From CAZIKB01 sp964539665 (lineage in GTDB: Bacteria; Zhuqueibacterota; Zhuqueibacteria; Oceanimicrobiales; Oceanimicrobiaceae), in the NCBI GenBank assembly GCA_964539665.1, contig CAZIKB010000010.1:1-64000 (forward strand): DNA of 64,000 nt. The letters run 5' to 3'. The notes under the pieces were generated by a model. It saw only the letters and a program-made list of their open reading frames with translations. It did no database searches and was not told the origin of the DNA. Position numbers and translations under genes: made by a program. The first letter of the stretch is position 1. Each line of letters opens with the position of its first letter. Below are positions 56,022-64,000 of this stretch, piece by piece.

Positions 56022-56609
56022 TTACTGAGCTGTTTTATTCCACTCGCTTTCCTGAATTTTCCTGTTTCCCATCACAGTTATGTATTTTACCATCGCACTG
56101 TATTTGTTTGCTAATTCTTCCATAGCATTTACTCTTATGCCGAAATTATAAAAGCTGGATTTTTTTCTACTATAAAAACATACTTTTAAGGGTGCGCCGC
56201 ATAATTGAAAAAGCTTTATGCACAGCAAATCAAAGGTGAATAAAAAATCCAATGCGACATCATAAGAAGAGCCTTCAAAATGTTTCTTCAACGAATCTTT
56301 TGGTAATCCAAAGACATTTATATGTTGATTTGAAAAAGGTAATATCTCTACGTTGAGTTGGTGCTCCAGAATAGTGGCCATTTCAACTTTTGCAATGACG
56401 GTTATGTTCCACTGAGGTCGTTTTGTTTTAAGTTCTGCAAGTGATTTAAGCGCCACGCCAAAATGTTCAATTTTGTGGGGCATAAATATCAAAATATTCT
56501 TTGCTTCAGTTAAATGATTGATAATATTAATTGTTGGAGACTTTTTGCTAAAGTGAAATTTAATTCGAAGCGCTAATGCAACTATGCCTGCAAAAATATT
56601 ATTGTTCAT
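56022..56609 (-). CDS. Glycosyltransferase family 9-like protein (N-terminal half only)
   Basis: A 195-residue protein resembling the N-terminal Rossmann half of heptosyltransferases: 'AKNILIFMPHKIEHFGVALKSLAELK', then 'YDVALDFLFTFDLLCIKLFQLCGAPLKVCFYS'; shown here only as the short pieces NILIFMPH and GAPLKVCFYSRK. Complete GT9 enzymes have about 340 residues with a C-terminal nucleotide-sugar domain, which is absent. It may be a natural short relative or a truncated gene. It is followed 23 bases later by the diguanylate cyclase gene. Confidence 0.45.
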   Translation of the reverse strand: MNNNIFAGIVALALRIKFHFSKKSPTINIINHLTEAKNILIFMPHKIEHFGVALKSLAELKTKRPQWNITVIAKVEMATILEHQLNVEILPFSNQHINVFGLPKDSLKKHFEGSSYDVALDFLFTFDLLCIKLFQLCGAPLKVCFYSRKKSSFYNFGIRVNAMEELANKYSAMVKYITVMGNRKIQESEWNKTAQ

Positions 56610-56692
56610 AAGTGAATTTTTACCTTATCGATTGAATATTAATAACAATATAATGAAAATCTTACCACGTAGTCAATAATAAAATGTTTTAT

Positions 56693-58693
56693 TTACAATT
56701 TCATTTCTATTTGAAAACCAGTCTTGCGATCAATTTTACCTCTGATTTTGGTCGGGTCATTGTCATTAGCCTTCAAATCGTTGTGAAAGGTCTCAGAATA
56801 TTTCACCGAGAGTTGCAAAAATTTTACAGGTTTATATTTCACCATCAGATACCAGCGGTTGCCTCTACCCAATAATGCCTGATTTGTAACCATACCAGGC
56901 AGGTCATGTTCATATTGAAAAATCGCTGCATCATAAGAATCTGTTTCAAAAAAGCTAAGCCGGCCCAATATCTGCAGTTGGCTTTTTGGTTGCAGCCTGA
57001 TTTCCTGGTACATCATAATTCCATCATCTTTCGTGATATCCCCGGTAAAGGCATATCTTTTTTGCCGGTATTTCACATATTCAAATCGACTTCTCAGCCG
57101 CACTCGAGGTGATACACGATATTCTAATTGTAACCGCCATTGGGTTTTGTGTTTTGCTATTGTTTCTGGTTTTATTCGGGTTAATTCATCTGCAAATTTC
57201 TGCGTTTCCTGACCATGTTTGGAGCGAAAACGAAAAGTTAGCTGCCATTGCTTATTTAGCTTCTGTTCAATCTGGGCCAAAAATTCCTGACCTTCAGTTG
57301 GCTGCGGATTAAAATATGTACTCCACGGATGTTTAAAGATATCATAATAAACGCTGAGGTTTGAAGTTGTGGTTAATTTATATTTTAATCCGGTGTAATA
57401 CCCGGTTTCATTTTGGGTAGTGCCATTACTATCCCCAAAGCCAAAACCGTGCAGGTTCTGAAATTCTTTTTGGTAGTCGCGATAAAGAAAGGCTAATTGC
57501 ATGGAACCGTAATCTATTTGAGCTCCCGAAATTAAAGCCAGACCACCGTTTTGGGAACGGGCAACTTCGCCAAATAATATGAAGTTATCCTTAGACCAAG
57601 CCCAATCAATACCCAGCACCGAATTTTCCTTGCCGCGAAATTTAAAGCGATTTCTGGTGAAATCCGTATCGTAAAGTAATTTATTAAAAGCAGAAAAATA
57701 GCCTGTTACGCCAATCGATAATCCTTCAGGATTTATATACCTGACTCGACCGCCAAATACGGATTCAGAAATCAGATCTTTTTTTGATTTTTCATTTTCA
57801 GTGCGATGAAAACCAGTTTGCACCAATCCCGATACTTCATTCTCTGAGACAGGAGTGGCGTCTAATTTATTCCGGGAGAAAAAAGCGATGAATTGAAATG
57901 GTCCCGCGGTTAATGTGCCGGCGCCGCCCCAAAATGACGCGTTTTCATCAACACCTGAGTAGCCTTTTATTCCACGTTCTCTTTTTTTAGTTGGATACAC
58001 GCTGGCAGCGCTTTTGGAAAAGCCGTAAGGTCCCCACAAAACGAGTCCCTGGCCAATTTCTAACTGGTAGTTGCCGATTAACATGAAGAAATTTTTGGAT
58101 ATTTCCATTGATAAATAATAAAGCCTGAGATCATCCCAACGACTTTCACCGCTGTCTTTCTCTAAAAGCAAGCCGCCCTGAATTATATTGTTAATATCAA
58201 ATCGCAATCTGTTATAAATTTTCTCAGATGAATTTTCATACCCGGCGTTTTCGACTTCTTCAGGTTGAGAGCTTCGATTAGACACCCGGCTACGCCAGCT
58301 TAGCTTGTTTCTTTTAACAACTTTAGGACGAACGCTTGGTATGTAAACCAGCGCTTGCAGATATTCGAAAATTTCAGTGTTAACGCTTTGAACCAGAAGT
58401 AATTCTATTTTTGATTTAAATGGGCCGTGTTTTTTTCGATATTGTATGATTTCAAGCGCTAAACCAGGCGGTAGGCCAGGAATGGCCTCAAGCTTCTGTA
58501 AATTCACACTATTAAGATTGAGGGGATGTTCTTGTAAATTAAGAATGATCTCAAGCAGCGCGGATTGTTCAGAACTTTCTTCCTGTTCTTCCAAAAGTTT
58601 CTCTGTGATGGTTTCCTGGCCGAATAGTGAAACAGGCAAAATGATAAGGAAGAAAAAGGCGAAAATCAGATTGATAGAATTATTTGTTTTCAA
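56693..58693 (-). CDS. Helix-hairpin-helix protein with outer-membrane-barrel-like body
   Basis: A 666-residue exported protein. A signal peptide (about 9-26, FAFFFLIILPVSLFG) precedes a ComEA-like helix-hairpin-helix region (about 55-115: NLNSVNLQKLEAIPGLPPGL and GPFKSKIELLLVQSV). The rest (about 150-666) alternates polar and hydrophobic residues with many aromatic strand ends, and the C-terminus is TGFQIEMKL, as in outer-membrane barrels. HhH modules usually bind DNA, and ComEA carries DNA in the periplasm, so a DNA-uptake porin is one possibility; a protein-protein role is another. Confidence 0.65.
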   Translation of the reverse strand: MKTNNSINLIFAFFFLIILPVSLFGQETITEKLLEEQEESSEQSALLEIILNLQEHPLNLNSVNLQKLEAIPGLPPGLALEIIQYRKKHGPFKSKIELLLVQSVNTEIFEYLQALVYIPSVRPKVVKRNKLSWRSRVSNRSSQPEEVENAGYENSSEKIYNRLRFDINNIIQGGLLLEKDSGESRWDDLRLYYLSMEISKNFFMLIGNYQLEIGQGLVLWGPYGFSKSAASVYPTKKRERGIKGYSGVDENASFWGGAGTLTAGPFQFIAFFSRNKLDATPVSENEVSGLVQTGFHRTENEKSKKDLISESVFGGRVRYINPEGLSIGVTGYFSAFNKLLYDTDFTRNRFKFRGKENSVLGIDWAWSKDNFILFGEVARSQNGGLALISGAQIDYGSMQLAFLYRDYQKEFQNLHGFGFGDSNGTTQNETGYYTGLKYKLTTTSNLSVYYDIFKHPWSTYFNPQPTEGQEFLAQIEQKLNKQWQLTFRFRSKHGQETQKFADELTRIKPETIAKHKTQWRLQLEYRVSPRVRLRSRFEYVKYRQKRYAFTGDITKDDGIMMYQEIRLQPKSQLQILGRLSFFETDSYDAAIFQYEHDLPGMVTNQALLGRGNRWYLMVKYKPVKFLQLSVKYSETFHNDLKANDNDPTKIRGKIDRKTGFQIEMKL

Positions 58694-58850
58694 ATTTTAA
58701 TAGCAAAATGATTTTGGACAAAATGATTATAAAAGCAATTTTAATAAAATTAATTAGTGTTTGATCGAAAACCAGTGAATATGGACGATTGCTGTATTAG
58801 CAAATAGAAATTAAGTAAATTCTCATTCTTCCACGACTCCGTCAATCCAT

Positions 58851-59708
58851 TTACCGGTCAGTTTTTCCTAATATAAATGAAATGGACATCTGATGAGTGA
58901 GCCCTAAATCATTGTGGGTGAAAAATGCGTAATCCACAGTGAATGGTTGAACCTTTATCCCGAAACCTGCAGAGAATCGGCTGGGATTATTGGCTGTCCC
59001 AATTCGTAATGCCAGATTGTCAAATGGTTTAAATTCTGCTCCAAACCTTACTTCCCCGGTGAATCGCACATCTTTAAATATTTCAAGATTCAGAATGAGA
59101 TTTGCGACTGGTTGAGTGGAAAAACCGGTTTTAAAGCTCTGAGGTATCCGCTCTTTTTCCCGGCCTATTTCTGGCCGGTTAATATTTTTTGCAAGAAAAC
59201 CCCAGGAAATATGTGGAGTAATCGGGACAAGTAAACCTAAATCAATACCAGGTTTACCGGTAGAGCCATAATCCTCAATTTGCAGCCTTTGATATCTGAC
59301 ACACACACTATAGTACAATTTTTGTCTGTAATGATGGCTGTACGCAATGGCAATCATTTGCTCTTTGTAGATACTGTTACCAAACGTTAAAAATCCAACA
59401 CTCAGCCGGCGACCCCAAACAGGAGCGCTGATAGCTGCGGTACCAAAGTGAAGGTCTTTTAAGCCAAACGGTTTTTGGTAAAACAGTGAGATCTCAGTCG
59501 AGAGTAATTGGCTTAAGCCGCCTGGATTTAAGAATATTGCATCGGCGGTATTGGCCAATGCCACGTAGGTTGCTCCCATACCCAGCGACCTTGCCCCGGT
59601 GGGTAAATCTTCAAATCCAGCTTTCAGATTGCTGAATAAAATAAAACTGATTCCAAAAATAAATAGGATGAGTCTGTAACTTTTTATTATCTGAGTTAAT
59701 TTCAACAT
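58851..59708 (-). CDS. PorV/UPF0164-like outer-membrane protein
   Basis: A 285-residue outer-membrane barrel protein. A signal peptide (about 1-30) is followed by the family signature 'LPTGARSLGMGATYVALANTADAIFLNPGGLSQL' (seen as GARSLGMGATYVALANTADA then IFLNPGGL). The remainder is short beta strands ending in SISFILGK. It is smaller than the barrel at 9.4-11.5 kb and lacks its extension. Relatives act with type IX secretion or in lipid transport. It is divergent from the PorD-like gene, sharing a 142-base spacer. Confidence 0.75.
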   Translation of the reverse strand: MLKLTQIIKSYRLILFIFGISFILFSNLKAGFEDLPTGARSLGMGATYVALANTADAIFLNPGGLSQLLSTEISLFYQKPFGLKDLHFGTAAISAPVWGRRLSVGFLTFGNSIYKEQMIAIAYSHHYRQKLYYSVCVRYQRLQIEDYGSTGKPGIDLGLLVPITPHISWGFLAKNINRPEIGREKERIPQSFKTGFSTQPVANLILNLEIFKDVRFTGEVRFGAEFKPFDNLALRIGTANNPSRFSAGFGIKVQPFTVDYAFFTHNDLGLTHQMSISFILGKTDR

Positions 59709-59727
59709 CTTACTAATAATAATTTTC

Positions 59728-59755
59728 TTGACTATCTTGCTTTAGTTGTTATATT
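59728..59755 (+). promoter_or_regulatory. Predicted promoter of the PorD-like gene
   Basis: TTGACT (59728-59733) and TATATT (59750-59755) with a 16-base spacer. It lies in the divergent spacer, about 95 bases before the GTG start at 59851, which has GGGAGGG as ribosome site. Confidence 0.5.
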
Positions 59756-59850
59756 TATTTAAGAAACTGATGTAGCGCACAACCATCGTCAATAATACAA
59801 GCCACTGTCGAGATTTTCTTAAACAAAAACTTGTTTGGGAGGGAAGAATC

Positions 59851-60744
59851 GTGAACAAAATAAAGCTCCCTGATTTACCTTGCAATTTAACGAATTTTTT
59901 GATTCCTCTGTTTATTTTTAATTTTTTAATACTTAATTCTTCAGTTTTGATTGGAGGTTCAGTAAAAGCCAAAGTCAATGTTATCGTTGACAGACTGCCT
60001 CTGGATAAACAAGAGAAAATGAAAGATTTCCATAACGTCGTTAAAGATTATATCGACAATAACAATTGGCTTGAAGATGATGATAGAATGCCAATCGAAG
60101 TTACTTTACAACTATTCTTAACAGATGTTCCATCAAATATTGAAGACAGATATCAATGTGAATTTCTCATTTCGAGCTCGGATGTTCAATATTTTGATAG
60201 ACGTTTTCGATTCCCATATCAATGGGGTGAATCATTGGTATATAGCGAACAAGCAATTGAACCTCATACTGGTGTTATAGATTTTTATATGAACATGATT
60301 TTAGCAAGCGATTTAGATAAATACCGAGGATTCGGCGGAGACTTTTATTATAAAAAAGCTCAAAGCATCGCGGCTCTTGGGAAATTTGTCCGAACGGAAT
60401 TTATCACCGGCTGGACTGAACGCGATGAATTGATTAAAAAGGTGTTTCAAGAGCCGTTTATCACTTTTCGTGAAATGAAAGATTTTTACTTTTATGGACT
60501 ATATGTTCTTAAAGAAAAGAAAGAAGAAGCCCTCAAGAACATTAAAATTGCTCTGGATAAGCTTGAAACGGTCCTGGATGCTAAAGCCGATTTGGACGCG
60601 CCCGGACAGTTTTTAAATGCTCATTATCTTGAAATGATAGATATATTCAAAGATACAAAAAACCGAAACGAGGTATTTAAAAAGTTAATAAAAATTGATC
60701 CCGATCATAAAAAGCTGTACGAAGAGCATATTAGTGATTTGTAA
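59851..60744 (+). CDS. DUF4835/PorD-like protein
   Basis: A 297-residue exported protein. After a hydrophobic signal (about 15-33) it has the DUF4835 plan: a KAKVNVIVDRLPLDKQEKM strand-helix, the 'L..F..YDI'-like segments, the helix 'YYKKAQSIAALGK', and the end 'IKIDPDHKKLYEEH'. In Bacteroidetes DUF4835 is PorD, a periplasmic component linked to type IX secretion. The start is GTG at 59851 with a strong ribosome site. The match is by pattern, as I cannot align it; it nevertheless fits with the tailed proteins and PorV-like barrels nearby. Confidence 0.7.
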   Translation: MNKIKLPDLPCNLTNFLIPLFIFNFLILNSSVLIGGSVKAKVNVIVDRLPLDKQEKMKDFHNVVKDYIDNNNWLEDDDRMPIEVTLQLFLTDVPSNIEDRYQCEFLISSSDVQYFDRRFRFPYQWGESLVYSEQAIEPHTGVIDFYMNMILASDLDKYRGFGGDFYYKKAQSIAALGKFVRTEFITGWTERDELIKKVFQEPFITFREMKDFYFYGLYVLKEKKEEALKNIKIALDKLETVLDAKADLDAPGQFLNAHYLEMIDIFKDTKNRNEVFKKLIKIDPDHKKLYEEHISDL

Positions 60745-60765
60745 ATTAATTTCCTGACAGAATTA

Positions 60766-61830
60766 TTACCGGTCTCTGTCTTCGGGTAATTCAATCAAAT
60801 AAGTTGCTTTTAATACCTTAAATCCATCCTCAGTTTGGTAGGCAAGTTCGGCTTCTTTCCCTTTTCTGCCGAGAATAGTGGCACAACCGACTTCGCCGTC
60901 CTTATTTACAGCAACAAATTTATCCTGAACTCTGGCTTTATCCGCACCGCCATTGATATCAATGATACGCTGGCAAATAGCTTCACATGCTTTTTGTGGA
61001 GACATGCCGCTGCGCATTTTTTCAACCACGAAAAAGCTTCCACATGTTCGAATTACTTCCTCGCCGCGTCCGGTGGCTCCGGCGGCTCCGACTTCATTGT
61101 CGACGTAAAGGCCGGCGCCGATTATTGGAGAATCGCCAATTCGTCCAGGGATTTTCCAGGCTAAACCGCTGGTAGTAGTAATGCCAGCGACATTACCTTC
61201 GCGGTCAATTCCCAGGACATTGATTGTGCCGGTAGCTCTTTCTTCTTCCTGGTATTTTCCATCAACTGGCGGGAACCAATCATCTTTGTCGCTAAGGTTT
61301 TCTTTCCATTTCAGCCAGCGTAGACGGGCTTTTTCTGTTAGCAGATTCTCTTCTTTGAAGCCGTGCATCCTGGCAAATTTCAACGCGCCTTTTCCCACTA
61401 AATGGATGTGATCCGTACGCTCCATGACCAGGCGCGCCACAGAACATGGAGTCTTGATGCCCTCCAAACAGGCCACTGAACCACAGTTGTGAGTCGGACC
61501 ATACATGATCGAGGCATCCAATTGTACTACTCCTTCTTCGTTTGGCCAACCGCCATATCCCACAGATGTATCTTCAGGATCCAGTTCAACCACATTTGCG
61601 CCTCTTTCTATCGCGTCGAGAATATGGCCATTCTGACTTAAAATTTTCCAGGCAGGTGTAAGAACTTCTGTCCCCCATTTTTCACCACGACTACACAAGA
61701 CTATCGGTAATTTTCCGCCAGACTTTGCAGGTGAAGATTTGATTTCAGGTAATTTGCCAAGAAATGGCGTTGTAAGTCCAACCGCTGTTGCTTTGATTAT
61801 GAAGTCTCTTCGATTTATACTTTTTGGCAT
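60766..61830 (-). CDS. N4-(beta-N-acetylglucosaminyl)-L-asparaginase (glycosylasparaginase)
   Basis: A 354-residue Ntn-hydrolase that cleaves GlcNAc-asparagine linkages or related amides. A twin-arginine signal is seen in the first residues (NRRDFIIKATAVG), so it is exported folded. The precursor self-cleaves before the Thr of GTINVLGID, which becomes the nucleophile; GRIGDSPIIGAG and GATGRGEEVIRTCG complete the active site. A strong ribosome site GGAGGTGA precedes the ATG. Role: probably scavenging of glycopeptide amides. Confidence 0.9.
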   Translation of the reverse strand: MPKSINRRDFIIKATAVGLTTPFLGKLPEIKSSPAKSGGKLPIVLCSRGEKWGTEVLTPAWKILSQNGHILDAIERGANVVELDPEDTSVGYGGWPNEEGVVQLDASIMYGPTHNCGSVACLEGIKTPCSVARLVMERTDHIHLVGKGALKFARMHGFKEENLLTEKARLRWLKWKENLSDKDDWFPPVDGKYQEEERATGTINVLGIDREGNVAGITTTSGLAWKIPGRIGDSPIIGAGLYVDNEVGAAGATGRGEEVIRTCGSFFVVEKMRSGMSPQKACEAICQRIIDINGGADKARVQDKFVAVNKDGEVGCATILGRKGKEAELAYQTEDGFKVLKATYLIELPEDRDR

Positions 61831-61970
61831 TAGTCACCTCCGGAAAACAAAAAATTATTCCAATAGTTAATAAATATGATGTTAAAATACAGAAAATAAT
61901 GAAATAGCCGAATTGGGTTATAGATAATAGTAATAAAAGTGATTAGAGTCAAGGGCGGAACAAATTTATA

Positions 61971-61999
61971 TTGGATTTGTTTGAAAATTATGGTATATT
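61971..61999 (+). promoter_or_regulatory. Predicted promoter of the large TPR gene
   Basis: TTGGAT (61971-61976) and TATATT (61994-61999) with a 17-base spacer, 33 bases before the start at 62033. The -10 is identical to three others in the window; the -35 is weaker. Confidence 0.4.
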
Positions 62000-62032
62000 T
62001 TCTTTTTAAATATGAACGGAGTATAAAATTTG

Positions 62033-63760
62033 ATGTACAATAGAATATTAAAGGTGGTTATCATATCAGGTCTTTTGGCAATTAGCGGGATGGACAGTAT
62101 CGCTCGTAATCCGCTTTATGAGCAGAATGGAAAAAACCAAAACACCCCACCTAAACAAGATTTAAAGTATCATCCAAAAGCAGCGGATTTGGTTATTCAG
62201 GGGGCTATCTTCGATTTAAAAGCTGAGTACAATAAAGCCCTTAATGCTTATAATGAAGCTTTAATTTACGATCCGAATGCGCCCTCTATCTATATTGCTA
62301 TTGCAAAAGATTACGTCTATCTTAGAAAAGTCGACAGCGCTATCCGGATGTTAAAAAGATGCATAGAAATTGCGCCTGATTATTTAGAAGGCCACCATTT
62401 GTTAGCGACTATTTATCACCGTAAAGGGCAAATAGCTCTGGCTGAAAGACATTACAATGAAATAGTAAAATTAGATTCAACCAATTTAGACGCATCTTTG
62501 AACCTGGCATCGATATATTTGTCTGAAAATAAAACGATTGAAGCGGCCGAACTGTACGAGAATATCATTAATTTGGGCCTGGCCGGTGATAAAATTCGAT
62601 TTCAGTTAGGCACTTTATATTTTAAAGATCAAAAATACGACGAAGCTCACAGGGTTTATAAACAATATGTTCGTGAATATCCCGATAATGAACAAGGGTA
62701 TCTGGCTGTTGGCGCTGTTTTAATTGCAAAAGAAGATACATCTGAAGCGATTAAGTGGTACAACAAAATCTATGAAGTGAATAATAGTTTTTTAAATGTT
62801 CGGGAAGAATTAATTAGTAATTTGGTAGCCAAAAAGGATTGGAATACAGCTATTCAAATTATTGAAGAAGCTTTGAAAAAGGATTCAACGGATATTATAA
62901 GTAAGATTCGATTGGGTGAGTTACATTTTGATAAACATGATACTTCAGAAGCTATAACCGTTTTTACCAATATTACGAATACTCATCCTGAAGACTGGCG
63001 TGGTTATTACAAATTGGCACAAATCTATTTTCGAACCGGGAAATTATCAGAATGCATCCCTGTTTTCGATAAGTCTCTGGAAGTAGATAAAAAAAAGCCC
63101 GGGGTAGTTACTGTTGACATCTGGTTCCATCTCGGATTGGCCTATCAGCAATTAGGACAACTAGATACTGCAGAGGTAAAGCTGCGGAAGGCACAGGAGC
63201 TGGCGCCTTCGGATGTCTGGACAAATTTCTATTTAGGCAGTTTGCTTTATCAAAAAAAGCAATTTGAAGAGGCGCTTAGTTTTTTAATGAAATCTTTGCA
63301 AAAGGGCCCAAACAATCCAATAACTTTAAGTACGCTTGCCACAGTTTATGATGAAATTGGCGAGCATGATAAAAGTACAGAGTTTTATGAAAAAGCGCTG
63401 GAAGTTGATCCTGACAATGCAACCATCTTAAATAATTTTAGTTACAGCCTCTCTGAGCGAGGCGAACGACTTGAACAAGCTTTAGATATGGCCAACAAGG
63501 CCCTGGAAGTCGATCCAGATAACGGAGCATTTTTGGATACAATTGGATGGGTATATTTCCAATTAGGCGATTATGAGAAAGCCCTGGAATTTATTAAAAA
63601 GTCTGTTTCACAGCGTGACGGTTCTGCCGAAGTGTTTGAACATCTCGGCGACGTTTATGAAAAATTGGGACAGATGAATTCAGCCACGCAATATTGGAAA
63701 AAGGCCATGGAATTGGAACCTCATCGCGAAAGTCTCATGTTAAAACTTAAAATTAATTGA
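62033..63760 (+). CDS. Secreted TPR-repeat protein
   Basis: A 575-residue protein with a short hydrophobic N-terminus (about 6-20, KVVIISGLLAISGM) that may be a signal peptide, then about 14 TPR units covering residues 45-575, such as 'AALKVDPDNATILNNFSYSLSERG' (seen as EVDPDNATILNNFSYSL). It probably acts as a periplasmic scaffold or outer-membrane lipoprotein-assembly partner. ATG 62033 is preferred to TTG 62030. It lies 12 bases before a lipoprotein gene and should be co-transcribed with it. Confidence 0.85.
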   Translation: MYNRILKVVIISGLLAISGMDSIARNPLYEQNGKNQNTPPKQDLKYHPKAADLVIQGAIFDLKAEYNKALNAYNEALIYDPNAPSIYIAIAKDYVYLRKVDSAIRMLKRCIEIAPDYLEGHHLLATIYHRKGQIALAERHYNEIVKLDSTNLDASLNLASIYLSENKTIEAAELYENIINLGLAGDKIRFQLGTLYFKDQKYDEAHRVYKQYVREYPDNEQGYLAVGAVLIAKEDTSEAIKWYNKIYEVNNSFLNVREELISNLVAKKDWNTAIQIIEEALKKDSTDIISKIRLGELHFDKHDTSEAITVFTNITNTHPEDWRGYYKLAQIYFRTGKLSECIPVFDKSLEVDKKKPGVVTVDIWFHLGLAYQQLGQLDTAEVKLRKAQELAPSDVWTNFYLGSLLYQKKQFEEALSFLMKSLQKGPNNPITLSTLATVYDEIGEHDKSTEFYEKALEVDPDNATILNNFSYSLSERGERLEQALDMANKALEVDPDNGAFLDTIGWVYFQLGDYEKALEFIKKSVSQRDGSAEVFEHLGDVYEKLGQMNSATQYWKKAMELEPHRESLMLKLKIN

Positions 63761-63772
63761 TCAATAATTTTT

Positions 63773-64000
63773 GTGAAAAAACTATTCTTGTGGCGATTCA
63801 GTAAATTTAGTTTTAGATTTATTTTATTTTCTTTTTATTGTTTTTTCATCAATTGTGCATTCACCTCGAAAAGTAAAATTCCAGATATTACAAATCTAAC
63901 TCCGGAAGATATTCAGAGAAAAGTTTATCTCAATTTTCAAAACTTAAATAGCTTTGAAGGCAAAGCGCGGGTAATAATTGAATTACCGGGGCAGGGCTAC
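63773..64000 (+). CDS. Outer-membrane lipoprotein, DUF4292/LolB-like (partial, runs off the window)
   Basis: The first 76 codons of a gene cut by the window end. The start is GTG at 63773. A lipoprotein signal (RFILFSFYCFFINC) is followed by 'ITNLTPEDIQRKVYLNFQ', then NSFEGKARVIIELPG, which is the pattern of DUF4292/LolA-LolB-like lipoproteins (a helix, then 'F.G.A...I..P'). These are frequently encoded after a large TPR gene in related bacteria. Truncated by the edge, not by mutation. Confidence 0.6.
   Translation, partial: MKKLFLWRFSKFSFRFILFSFYCFFINCAFTSKSKIPDITNLTPEDIQRKVYLNFQNLNSFEGKARVIIELPGQGY

Noticed and set aside
1..64000. tRNA, rRNA, CRISPR arrays, phage or transposase genes
   Set aside because: I looked for tRNA T-loop motifs, regularly spaced repeats and transposase or integrase motifs; none was convincing.

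Overview
The window looks like chromosomal DNA from a Gram-negative bacterium of the FCB superphylum. KSB1, Calditrichaeota, Marinimicrobia or an Ignavibacteria-like lineage are the best guesses from sequence alone. The pointers are secreted proteins ending in a FlgD-Ig/type-IX-like tail around a conserved NPFNP motif, PorV/UPF0164-type outer-membrane barrels, a DUF4835/PorD homologue, a helix-hairpin-helix protein with a barrel-like body, a complete Na+-NQR operon, and low overall GC. I see no rRNA, tRNA or CRISPR array.

Left part (0-20 kb, plus strand): a K+ channel/RCK protein is followed by a long co-directional cluster at 1.56-18.3 kb. It holds two giant Fn3-rich secreted proteins with sorting-type tails, a PorV-like barrel with a helical extension, an ExbB/TolQ-like channel with an extra extracytoplasmic domain, two different ExbD/TolR proteins, a TonB/TolA-like protein, and a TPR + NHL beta-propeller protein. 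It reads as a proton-motive-force-driven envelope machine with its own surface and outer-membrane partners, laid out like Tol-Pal (TolQ-TolR-TolA-TolB-CpoB). I consider it the best candidate for an undescribed system. A TPR metzincin protease follows.

Middle (20-36 kb): glucosyl/mannosyl-3-phosphoglycerate synthase and phosphatase (compatible solute) behind a near-consensus promoter, an anchored TPR protein, a SulP/STAS transporter, then nqrABCDEF, an S9-type hydrolase, a CBS protein, apbE (flavinylation) and an nqrM-like Fe-S maturation gene.

Accessory stretch (36-54 kb, all minus strand): a GC-rich PQQ-propeller/hydrolase pair, an isoprenylcysteine-methyltransferase-like protein, a GNAT acetyltransferase, an ABC-2 exporter operon with its HTH regulator and a palindrome over its promoter, a nucleotidyltransferase with an overlapping small partner, a CPBP protease between two copies of an extracytoplasmic domain, a serine hydrolase, and a DUF4177 gene bracketed by two structures resembling integron attC sites. 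Two decayed gene fragments lie here. The stretch ends with katA-perR and a shared operator-like motif.

Right part (54-64 kb): a GAF-GGDEF diguanylate cyclase, a glycosyltransferase-9-like protein, the HhH/barrel protein, a second PorV-like barrel, a PorD-like protein, a Tat-exported glycosylasparaginase, a large TPR protein, and the start of a lipoprotein cut by the window edge. Promoters of the form TTGAC(A/T)-16/17-TATATT-like recur, so a sigma-70-type consensus appears to work here.
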